A stretch of 64,000 nucleotides of DNA from Fen-1273 sp035516035. GTDB taxonomy: Bacteria; Bacteroidota; Ignavibacteria; UBA10030; UBA6906. Below are positions 50,794 to 58,206 of the stretch, piece by piece (within the stretch, counting starts at the first letter, position 1; each line of letters starts with the position of its first letter). The stretch covers positions 13,708 to 77,707 of the forward strand of contig DATJAS010000127.1 in the NCBI GenBank assembly GCA_035516035.1, written 5' to 3'. The notes below the pieces were generated by a model. The model was not told the origin of the DNA. It made no database searches and saw only the letters and a list, made by a program, of their open reading frames with translations. A program made the translations under genes and the position numbers.

Positions 50794-52355
50794 ACCCGGC
50801 CCAGGCTGCGGCTCCCGCGACGACGCTCGGCAATGTCAGCACCGAGGCGATCGTCTTCTTCTTCGTGTTCATCGCGATCTCGCTCGGCGTCACCTACTGG
50901 GCCGCCCGGCGGACGAAAAGCACCGTGCAGTACTATGCGGCTGGACACAGGATCACCGGTTTCCAGAACGGCCTGGCGCTCTCCGGAGACTACATGAGCG
51001 CGGCAAGCTTTCTCGGCATTGCCGGGCTCGTCTCCCTCTCGGGGTTCGATGGTCTGATCTACTCGACCGGGTGGCTCGTCGGCTGGCCGCTGATCGTGTT
51101 CCTGATTGCGGAGCCCCTGCGGAACCTCGGCAAGTACACGTTCGCGGACGTGGTGGCGTTCCGGCTCAAGGCGGCCCCCGCCCGGATCGCGGCGGCGATC
51201 GGGACGCTGGCCACGGTGTCGCTCTACCTGATCGCGCAGATGGTCGGCGCGGGCAACCTGATCAAGCTGATGTTCGGCCTCCCCTACGAAGTCGCCGTCG
51301 TGATCGTGGGGTTCGTGATGCTTCTCTACGTCCTTTTCGGCGGCATGCTGGCGACGACATGGGTGCAGATCATCAAGGCCGTCCTGCTCCTCGGGGGCGC
51401 GCTCATCCTCGCGGTGATGACCCTCTGGTCGTTCGGCATGAACCCCGTCGCGCTCTTCCAGGCCGCGGCGCAGAAGTACCCGGCGCAAAACGTCCTGGCC
51501 CCGGGGAAGCTCGTGTCGAATCCGTGGGATGCGATTTCTCTCGGGCTCGCGCTGATGCTCGGCACCGCCGGCCTCCCCCACATTCTCATGAGGTTTTACA
51601 CGGTGCCCGATTCGAAGGCGGCCCGTACGTCCGTATTCTACGCCACCGGTTTTATCGGATTCTTCTACCTGCTGACGTTCATTCTCGGGTTCGGGGCCAT
51701 GGTGCACGTCGGCCAGTCGGTCATAAGCACCGTCGACAAGGGGGGAAACATGGCCGCGCCGCTTCTTGCCGAGTCACTCGGGGGGACGGCCTTCCTCGGC
51801 TTCATTGCCGCCGTTGCGTTTGCGACGATCCTCGCCGTGGTCGCGGGATTGACACTCTCCGGCGCCGCCGCGCTCTCGCATGACCTCTGGGTGAACGTGG
51901 TGCGGAAGGGTGAAGTCCCCGAAAAGGAGCAGTTGAATGTGGCGCGTGTCGCCTCGGTCGCCCTGGCAATACTCGCGATGGTCCTCGGAATTGCGTTCAA
52001 GGGTCAGAACGTCGCGTACATGGTCGGTCTCGCGTTTGCCATCGCGGCGAGCGCCAACTTCCCCGCGCTCATCCTGTCGATCTTCTGGAAGAAGTTTACG
52101 ACCGGCGGGGCTCTCTGGAGCATGCTCTTCGGGACGGTGGCGACGGTCGTCCTCATCTACTTTTCGCCCACCGTCCAGGTCGACATACTGAAAAATGCCT
52201 CGGCACCCTTCCCGCTGAAGAACCCGGGCATCGTGACGATTCCCCTCTCGTTCGTGATCGGGATTGTCGCCTCGCTCCTGACGGCCGAAAAGACAGCCGA
52301 GGAGAAATTCACGGTCGTCGAGGAACGGGTCCACTTCGGCGCCGAGACGCCGTAG
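50790..52355 (+). CDS. actP: Cation/acetate symporter
   Basis: A 521-residue sodium:solute symporter family protein with about 13 membrane helices. Landmarks are YWAARRTKSTVQYYAAGHRITGFQNGLAL near residue 35 (the region after helix 1), DYMSAASFLGIAGL, the GLPHILMRFYTVPDSKAARTS segment near 260, and SANFPALILSIFWKKFTTGGA near 430. The length and motifs fit ActP, importing acetate to feed Acs. The start at 50790 overlaps the yjcH-like stop by four bases. Confidence 0.93.
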   Translation: MNPAQAAAPATTLGNVSTEAIVFFFVFIAISLGVTYWAARRTKSTVQYYAAGHRITGFQNGLALSGDYMSAASFLGIAGLVSLSGFDGLIYSTGWLVGWPLIVFLIAEPLRNLGKYTFADVVAFRLKAAPARIAAAIGTLATVSLYLIAQMVGAGNLIKLMFGLPYEVAVVIVGFVMLLYVLFGGMLATTWVQIIKAVLLLGGALILAVMTLWSFGMNPVALFQAAAQKYPAQNVLAPGKLVSNPWDAISLGLALMLGTAGLPHILMRFYTVPDSKAARTSVFYATGFIGFFYLLTFILGFGAMVHVGQSVISTVDKGGNMAAPLLAESLGGTAFLGFIAAVAFATILAVVAGLTLSGAAALSHDLWVNVVRKGEVPEKEQLNVARVASVALAILAMVLGIAFKGQNVAYMVGLAFAIAASANFPALILSIFWKKFTTGGALWSMLFGTVATVVLIYFSPTVQVDILKNASAPFPLKNPGIVTIPLSFVIGIVASLLTAEKTAEEKFTVVEERVHFGAETP

Positions 52356-52383
52356 CGAAGTCAGCGGGACGATCGTAATCTGT

Positions 52384-52458
52384 CGTCATTGCGAGGGGCG
52401 CCAAAGGCGCCCCGAAGTCCGTGCTTTGGACCACGCTGCTCTCTAGCGTGGCAATCCC
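52384..52458 (+). repeat. Compound dispersed repeat (three-hairpin form)
   Basis: GTCATTGCGAG to GTGGCAATCC, 28 bases after the actP stop. The last hairpin is CCACGCT/AGCGTGG, where other copies have CCACGCC/GGCGTGG, so both arms changed together. The GGGGCGCC/GGCGCCCC stem is 8 bp and perfect. Confidence 0.92.
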
Positions 52459-52495
52459 CCTGTCGCCGCACGGTAACTTGTGCTATATTTCCTTC

Positions 52496-53980
52496 ATGTC
52501 CCTCCCGGATTCATCGAAGCCTGCCTCGCTTGACGACGGCCTCCTCCCGCTCACCCCGGTCCGCGAGGTCGTGACGTGCGGCCCCACCGAAACGATACAC
52601 GCCGCCGCCGAGCTCATGTCGGCACGGAACGTCGGCTCGATCGTGGTGGTGGATGAAGCCCGCCGCCCGCTCGGCATCGTGACGGACACCGATCTCAGGA
52701 AGAAGGTCGTCGCGGGTGGCGTCTCCGCCGATGACGCCGTCCGCGCGATCATGAGCACGCCGGTGGTGACTGTCCCCGTCCGGAGCACGGCGGCCGGGAC
52801 GATCATCACGATGATGCGTCGCGGGATCCGACACCTCTGCATCACCGAAGACGGCACCTCAGGCTCGCCCGTCATCGGCATCATTTCCGAACACGACGTC
52901 GTCCTGCTCCACGGAAACAACCCTGCCGTGCTGGCCAAGGAAATCGGCCAGGCCGCGGACGTGGAGAGGCTTGCGTCGCTGCGGGAAAAAGGGGGGGAGT
53001 TCGTCGAAGACTACGTCGCCAAAGGCGTCGGGGTCAGGTTCGTTGCCGACATGATCGCGGAGGTCAATGACGCGCTCACGTCGCGGCTCATCGTGCTCGC
53101 CGGGGAGTCCCTGGCAGCGGCGGGCATCGAAGCCCCTCCGGCGCGATTCTGCTGGCTCGCCCTCGGGAGCGACGGCAGGCGGGAGCAGCTCATTCAAACT
53201 GATCAGGACACGGCGCTCGTCTACGAAGACACTCCGCCATCCGAGGCGACCCCGGCTGCCGCGTACTTTCTGCGCCTGGGCGCCGAGGTGACGGCCGGGC
53301 TCGAGGCGTGCGGGTTCGCCCGGTGCCCCGGCGACACCACGGCAGACAATCCCTCCTGGTGCCAGCCGCTCAGCGCGTGGAGGGGACACTTCCGCTCGTG
53401 GTTCCGGACGCCCGACGAGGGAGCGCTGCTCAACGCCGGCACGGTTCTCGATTTCAGGCCAGTGTTCGGCGCGGAGGATCTCTCCGCGGAACTCCGTTCG
53501 TGCATCGACGCGGAGATCGCCGCCGACCGCAGGGCGCTCGTTCTGCTTGCCAGGAACGCGGTCCACAATCAGCCTGCCACCGGACTCTGGGAGCGCCTGA
53601 ACGTGGAGCGGCGGGGATCCCACAGGGGCTTCTTCGATCTCAAGCTCCGCGCAATGAAGCCGGTCACCGAAGCGGCGCGCGTCCTTGCCCTCGACCGGGG
53701 CGGGCACGCGCTCACGGGGACGCTCGACCGGCTCGAGCACGTCGCCTCGGGCGACAGGGCGCTTGCCGAAATCGCGCCCGGCGTGGTGGAAGCTTACGAG
53801 CTCTTCATGCGCTACAGGGTGCTCTTTGGCGAGAGGGGAGAGGGGGCCGGCAGGTACCTCGACCTGGCCCGGATGAGCAGGCAGGACCTCAAGCGGCTCC
53901 GCTCGCAGTTCGACGCGGTCACCTCGGTTCAGAAGCTGATCCAGGTACGCTACCAGCTCGACGCGCTCGGCCTCAGGTAG
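52496..53980 (+). CDS. CBS-domain nucleotidyltransferase-like protein (DUF294 family)
   Basis: A 494-residue cytoplasmic protein. Two CBS domains (about residues 20-75 and 85-140) are followed by a nucleotidyltransferase-like domain with GSDGRREQLIQTDQDTALVY near 218-238, where the Gly-Ser and Asp-x-Asp residues of the active-site motif are present, and a C-terminal helical domain. CBS pairs usually bind adenine nucleotides. The family is frequently found beside acs/actP and is suspected to adjust acetate metabolism, but the modified target is unknown. No ribosome-binding site precedes the ATG; a TATATT at 52484-52489 would place the transcription start at or near the start codon. Confidence 0.88.
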   Translation: MSLPDSSKPASLDDGLLPLTPVREVVTCGPTETIHAAAELMSARNVGSIVVVDEARRPLGIVTDTDLRKKVVAGGVSADDAVRAIMSTPVVTVPVRSTAAGTIITMMRRGIRHLCITEDGTSGSPVIGIISEHDVVLLHGNNPAVLAKEIGQAADVERLASLREKGGEFVEDYVAKGVGVRFVADMIAEVNDALTSRLIVLAGESLAAAGIEAPPARFCWLALGSDGRREQLIQTDQDTALVYEDTPPSEATPAAAYFLRLGAEVTAGLEACGFARCPGDTTADNPSWCQPLSAWRGHFRSWFRTPDEGALLNAGTVLDFRPVFGAEDLSAELRSCIDAEIAADRRALVLLARNAVHNQPATGLWERLNVERRGSHRGFFDLKLRAMKPVTEAARVLALDRGGHALTGTLDRLEHVASGDRALAEIAPGVVEAYELFMRYRVLFGERGEGAGRYLDLARMSRQDLKRLRSQFDAVTSVQKLIQVRYQLDALGLR

Positions 53981-54167
53981 CGCGCTCACAGGTGTAACGC
54001 ACCGGCACGCCCCGGGATCTTGATTCTCAGCCCCGCGAATGGTACGTTTTACCGCGCGTCCGCGTCGTCCCTGTCGCGCATCACTTCTGGATCACACGCA
54101 CGTCGTGCATCCTGTTCGTTGATCGTCCGGATCCCTTCTCCGTTCCCTACTTGTCGAGGCAATATCC

Positions 54168-54605
54168 ATGGCACTCTTTGGCATGACAGTCCTGTTCATC
54201 GCGGCGCTCATCGGGTCAATTATCTTTGTCATCCCCGCGATCTTCTTTATCCTGACGATGCAGAAAGCCCTTCGCCGCTGCGCCCCCGAGAACCAGGTCA
54301 TGTCTCCCGGTGCAACATGGCTCCTGCTGATCCCGCTGTTCAACCTCGTCTGGGATTTTGTCCTGGTGACGCAGATGGCCGCATCGCTGGAACGGGAGTT
54401 TAAACGGCGGAACATCCCCGTCGAGCCCGCTCCGGGCAAGAGCATCGGTCTCGCATCGTGCATACTCTTTCTCTGCGCCGTCATCCCGATCCTCGGGATT
54501 CCCTGCTTCATCGCCGCCGTCGTGTGTGGCATTATGTACTGGGTGAAGATAGCGGGGTATTCCTCGACGCTCTCGATGCTCCTCCAGCCGCAGCCGGCCG
54601 TCTGA
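54168..54605 (+). CDS. Multi-pass membrane protein of unknown function
   Basis: A 145-residue protein with about four membrane helices: residues 5-29, 46-66, 93-117 and 115-133, the last two close together. A charged loop near residues 72-90 contains REFKRRNIPVEPAPGK. It resembles small DUF4234/DUF4870-type membrane proteins in outline only. GAGG lies before the ATG. The next gene starts 3 bases after the stop, so they are probably co-transcribed. Confidence 0.7.
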   Translation: MALFGMTVLFIAALIGSIIFVIPAIFFILTMQKALRRCAPENQVMSPGATWLLLIPLFNLVWDFVLVTQMAASLEREFKRRNIPVEPAPGKSIGLASCILFLCAVIPILGIPCFIAAVVCGIMYWVKIAGYSSTLSMLLQPQPAV

Positions 54606-54608
54606 CGC

Positions 54609-55286
54609 GTGGGGACGCGCCTTTTCGCGCTCGTTGTCTCGCTTGTCTGTGCAGCCGGGTGCATGTCGCTCGTGATGCATAGTGATTGGTACACCCCCGC
54701 AGGTCCGGCGCGGCCGCCCTTCCGGCCCGGGAGTTTCATGTATCTCGGCGAGAGGGACGCCTGGCTCGCGGTCCGGAACGACAGCGCGCGGGTGGAGGTC
54801 GTCTTCCGGACGACCGATCCGGGGCTCAAGGACCGGTTTGCCAACCAGGGGATATTCATCTGGTTCGACCCCGGGGGGGGCGAGACCCGCACGTTCGGTG
54901 TCCGGTATCCCGTCGCGTGGAGCGGCCATCAGACAGGTATCGATGCCGTCCCCGGCGAACCCGGGAGCGTGGAAGGCCCCGGCGCAGGCAGGGCGGGCGA
55001 CGACCTCGAAGTCTACACCGACGGGTTCAGAGAGCACGAACGGTACGCGAAGATGGACGTGCCGGGGCTGGAGCCCCGTTTCGCGCTGAGCGCGGATACG
55101 CTCACGTATGAGCTGACCGTCCCGCTGAAGGGGCAGGGGCACGACGCCTACGCGCTTGACGTCGCTCCCGGCGAGACTGTCGGCATCAGCATCGAGACGC
55201 GCGCTACGCGCACGACCGGGGACGGCGTCAGTTCGATCCTCCCTTTTATCGTGTGGCACAACATCCGCCTCGCAGCCCGGCCGTAA
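54609..55286 (+). CDS. Putative lipoprotein of unknown function
   Basis: A 225-residue protein with a signal segment and lipobox-like CAAGC at residues 14-18, so probably lipid-anchored. The body is beta-rich with patterns that alternate hydrophobic residues (WLAVRNDSARVEVVFRTTD, GIFIWFDPGGGETRTFGVRYP, LTYELTVPLKG), suggestive of a carbohydrate-binding or immunoglobulin-like sandwich. The start is a GTG at 54609, 3 bases after the preceding stop. It lies upstream of glycosidase genes. No family is recognised. Confidence 0.72.
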   Translation: MGTRLFALVVSLVCAAGCMSLVMHSDWYTPAGPARPPFRPGSFMYLGERDAWLAVRNDSARVEVVFRTTDPGLKDRFANQGIFIWFDPGGGETRTFGVRYPVAWSGHQTGIDAVPGEPGSVEGPGAGRAGDDLEVYTDGFREHERYAKMDVPGLEPRFALSADTLTYELTVPLKGQGHDAYALDVAPGETVGISIETRATRTTGDGVSSILPFIVWHNIRLAARP

Positions 55287-55338
55287 TGCACTGCCGCCCG
55301 GCGGCACACTCACCATCACTCAATAAGCTGATTTCACC

Positions 55339-58104
55339 ATGAAGACCGCGTCATACCGTGGAAGACACCTCTCGTCTCTATCCGTGAATCTCGCCCTTTT
55401 CTGCCTGGCACTTTCCTTGCCGCTCTGCCCTGCCCGCGCGCATGAAGGGCGCGGCACCCCGGTGGCTCCTGACCAGCCCTCTTCGGGAGGCTCGATCAGC
55501 CTCGACGGAGCCTGGCTGATGAAGGACTACTCGCAGGGGGTGGGCGTGATGAAACAGGTGATGAAGCCCGGGGGCCGGCCCACCGACTGCCTGCCGATCA
55601 CTGTGCCCGGGACCGTTCGCGCAGCCCTCTTGAACGACGGGGAGATCCCGGACCCATACTACGGCTACGACAATGAAAAATCCCTCTGGGTCGAAGCGAA
55701 GGAGTGGTGGTTCTTCAGGACGTTCGCGGTCGACAGCACGCTGCGGGGAAAACACGTCGACCTTGTCTTCGAGGGGTCCTCGTTCCAGGGTGAGGCGTAT
55801 GTCAACGGCGAGCGGGTGGGCGACCTGAAAGGGATGCTGAACCCCCGCTCGTTCGACGTCTCGACGGTGCTCAACTACGGCGGCGAGAACGAGATCGCCG
55901 TCCGGCTGGAGGCCACCCCCGACGCGCGCATCAACCAGATGGCGCGGGGCCTTACATGGGACACTCCGCGCGATCAGCTCTATTCCATCGCGCAGTGCAT
56001 GTACGGGTGGGACTGGGGTCCGCACGGGGTGCCGGTGGGACTCTGGAAGCCGGTCCGGCTGCGGGTGTCGGGCCCCCTGCGCGTCCAGCACCCGTACGTT
56101 CGCACGAGGATCGTCTCTCCCTCTGAAGCCGTCTGCTCCGTCGAGGTGGAGGTGGAGAACATGACCGATCGCGGCGAAGAGGGCACGCTCTCGTGCACGC
56201 TTGTAGAAGAGCAGGGTGGCCGCGCGGCGGGTGACGTCACAAAGAGCGTAAAGCTCTCCGCCCGGGAGATCCGCCGCGTGTCGTTCGACATGACCGTGTC
56301 GCATCCCAGGCTCTGGTGGCCGAACGGGATGGGAGCCCAGGATCTCTACAGGCTGAACGCCGAAGTGTCGGCCGGAGGGAGCGTCTCGGAATCCGCGTCG
56401 GCGACGTTCGGCATCCGGGAGCTCAAGCTCGTCGAAAACGAGAATGTTGCCGCATTTCTCAAGTCAATGAAGAAGGAGGCGGGGAATCCCTACCATCTGG
56501 GAAAAGTCGTGGCATCTTACCCCTGGACATTCCAGGTAAACGGGAAGAAGATGTACGCGATCGGAGCCAACTGGATCCCGGTCGATCAGCTCCTCCGGCT
56601 CGACCGGGGGAGATACGACCGCCTTCTCACGCTCGCCAGGGACGCGCATTTCAATCTTCTCCGCGTCTGGGGGGGCGGGCTGTACGAGACGGACGATTTC
56701 TACGACCTGTGCGACCGCTACGGCATACTTGCGTGGCAGGAATTCCTGAGCAACAGGAGTTTTTCCCGTATCGACAGGGACAACTTCCTCGAGGGCGCAG
56801 CGTCCGCCGTCTATCGTCTCAGGAACCACCCGAGCCTCACGTTCTGGTGCGGCGGCAACGAGTTCGATCCTGACGACACCGGGAGCAAGGAGGTGATTGA
56901 CGCCCTGGGAGAGCTGCTGGCGAAGCTCGATCCCTCGCGCGAGTTCCACCGGGCCTCCCCCTACAAGGGGGACGACCACCACTGGGGCGTCTGGCACGTG
57001 CAGGAGCCGTATACGACCTACCGCATCGTGCGGCCGTTCAGGAGCGAGGCCGGCGTGAACACGTTCCCCGTCCCCGAGGACTACGTCCGCTTCACGCCGA
57101 AAGCCGAGCAGTGGCCTCTCGATACCACGTTCGTCGAGTACCACGGGGAGTACAATACCGGCTTCATGCACGTGAAGAAGCTTATGCGCTACGCGGACGA
57201 GTTCGGGGCGTCGGTCTCCGCCGACGACGTTATCAAAAAGAGCGAGCTGTACCAGGCGCTGGCGAATTCGTTCAACCTGGAATACTGCCGGGAGCACAAG
57301 TACCAGAACAGCGGGCTCCTCATATGGCAGTACGACGACATCTGGCCGTGCATCTCCTGGTCGATGGTCGACTGGTACGGCGCCCCCAAGCCATCCTACT
57401 ACTTCCAGAAGCGTGCCGCGAGCCCGGTGCACGTGGCGGCGGACTATGAGCGGTATCTGTGGAAGACGGGAGAGAAGTTCCGGGCGGACGTCTATCTCCT
57501 GAATGACACGAAGGCTCCCGTCCACGACGTCACGTACGTGGCGAAGCTCTTCGATATCGGGAGCCGGGTCATTGCGACGGTGACGGGCGCGGCAAGCGTG
57601 GGTCCGGACGCATCCGCCCGGATCGGCAAGATCGAGTACACGCTGCCGGATTCGATGGCGGGGAAATCGCTCTTCGTTTCTGTGGAGCTTGCGGGGAGCG
57701 ATGGGAAGGAGATTTCCGATGCGCTCTACCCGATCGCCGTGAGCAGGTCCGGGGATATGAATGAATACAGGGACATCTTTGCCGACATGAGCCCCATGCC
57801 CGAGGCGGCGGTGAAGGAGACGTGGGACGGCCCCCACGAGTTTGCAGGCGGCCTGCAGAGGCTGACGGTGAACCTGACAAACCCGACGCAGAGAATAGCC
57901 TACTTCGTCAGGCTCATGCTGGAAGGGGAGACGACTGAATACACGACGTCGTACAGCGACAATTTCATCTCGCTCCTCCCCGGCGAGACGAAATCGATCG
58001 ACGTGACCATTGTGCCCAAAAGGTCTGCCTCACCCCGCGGCGGGCTGACGTTTGATGTCAGTGCGTGGAACTGCCCGGGGAACTCGGTGACGATAGTTCC
58101 ATAA
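55339..58104 (+). CDS. Secreted GH2 beta-mannosidase-like glycosidase
   Basis: A 921-residue exported enzyme. The signal peptide (ALFCLALSLPLCPARA) is followed by a jelly-roll sugar-binding domain with SLDGAWLMKDYSQ and CMYGWDWGPHGVPVGLWKPVRL, an immunoglobulin-like domain, a TIM barrel near residues 380-690, and C-terminal beta domains. The acid/base is Glu508 in FWCGGNEFDPDD and the nucleophile is probably Glu570 in RSEAGVN. The WDWGP motif and overall order fit beta-mannosidases (an exo-beta-glucosaminidase is an alternative). It probably trims beta-mannosides from plant or microbial glycans and would complement the convergent alpha-rhamnosidase. Confidence 0.9.
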   Translation: MKTASYRGRHLSSLSVNLALFCLALSLPLCPARAHEGRGTPVAPDQPSSGGSISLDGAWLMKDYSQGVGVMKQVMKPGGRPTDCLPITVPGTVRAALLNDGEIPDPYYGYDNEKSLWVEAKEWWFFRTFAVDSTLRGKHVDLVFEGSSFQGEAYVNGERVGDLKGMLNPRSFDVSTVLNYGGENEIAVRLEATPDARINQMARGLTWDTPRDQLYSIAQCMYGWDWGPHGVPVGLWKPVRLRVSGPLRVQHPYVRTRIVSPSEAVCSVEVEVENMTDRGEEGTLSCTLVEEQGGRAAGDVTKSVKLSAREIRRVSFDMTVSHPRLWWPNGMGAQDLYRLNAEVSAGGSVSESASATFGIRELKLVENENVAAFLKSMKKEAGNPYHLGKVVASYPWTFQVNGKKMYAIGANWIPVDQLLRLDRGRYDRLLTLARDAHFNLLRVWGGGLYETDDFYDLCDRYGILAWQEFLSNRSFSRIDRDNFLEGAASAVYRLRNHPSLTFWCGGNEFDPDDTGSKEVIDALGELLAKLDPSREFHRASPYKGDDHHWGVWHVQEPYTTYRIVRPFRSEAGVNTFPVPEDYVRFTPKAEQWPLDTTFVEYHGEYNTGFMHVKKLMRYADEFGASVSADDVIKKSELYQALANSFNLEYCREHKYQNSGLLIWQYDDIWPCISWSMVDWYGAPKPSYYFQKRAASPVHVAADYERYLWKTGEKFRADVYLLNDTKAPVHDVTYVAKLFDIGSRVIATVTGAASVGPDASARIGKIEYTLPDSMAGKSLFVSVELAGSDGKEISDALYPIAVSRSGDMNEYRDIFADMSPMPEAAVKETWDGPHEFAGGLQRLTVNLTNPTQRIAYFVRLMLEGETTEYTTSYSDNFISLLPGETKSIDVTIVPKRSASPRGGLTFDVSAWNCPGNSVTIVP

Positions 58105-58117
58105 CGTGCCGGTGTGC

Positions 58118-58202
58118 GCGTCACCCGGACGGATGCGTCACCCGGAAGGGTGCGTCGCCCGGTCGCCAGGTCCGCCCGGGTGAACGCGTCGCCCGGCCGC
58201 TC
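58118..58202. repeat. 17-bp tandem repeat (five units)
   Basis: Five imperfect units of exactly 17 bases, starting at 58118, 58135, 58152, 58169 and 58186. They share a GCGTC[A/G]CCCGG core (unit 4 reads GGTCCGCCCGG). The array fills the gap between the convergent mannosidase and rhamnosidase genes. Confidence 0.8.
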
Positions 58203-58206
58203 ATGA

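Noticed and set aside
55407..55420. GGCACTTTCCTTGC, a match to the sigma-54 promoter pattern
   Set aside because: It lies inside the signal-peptide codons of the mannosidase gene, 69 bases after its start, where Leu/Ala codons easily produce this string, and no gene start follows it.
481..57837. Long open frames antisense to real genes, for example 1813-3093, 27823-29562, 48618-50231 and 56464-57837 on the minus strand
   Set aside because: They lie opposite genes with clear family motifs, are rich in Arg, His, Asp and Pro as expected for GC-rich antisense frames, and show no domain of their own.
58104..58206. A terminator between the convergent mannosidase and rhamnosidase genes
   Set aside because: GC-rich inverted segments exist but no T-run follows on either strand; the region is better explained by the 17-bp tandem array.
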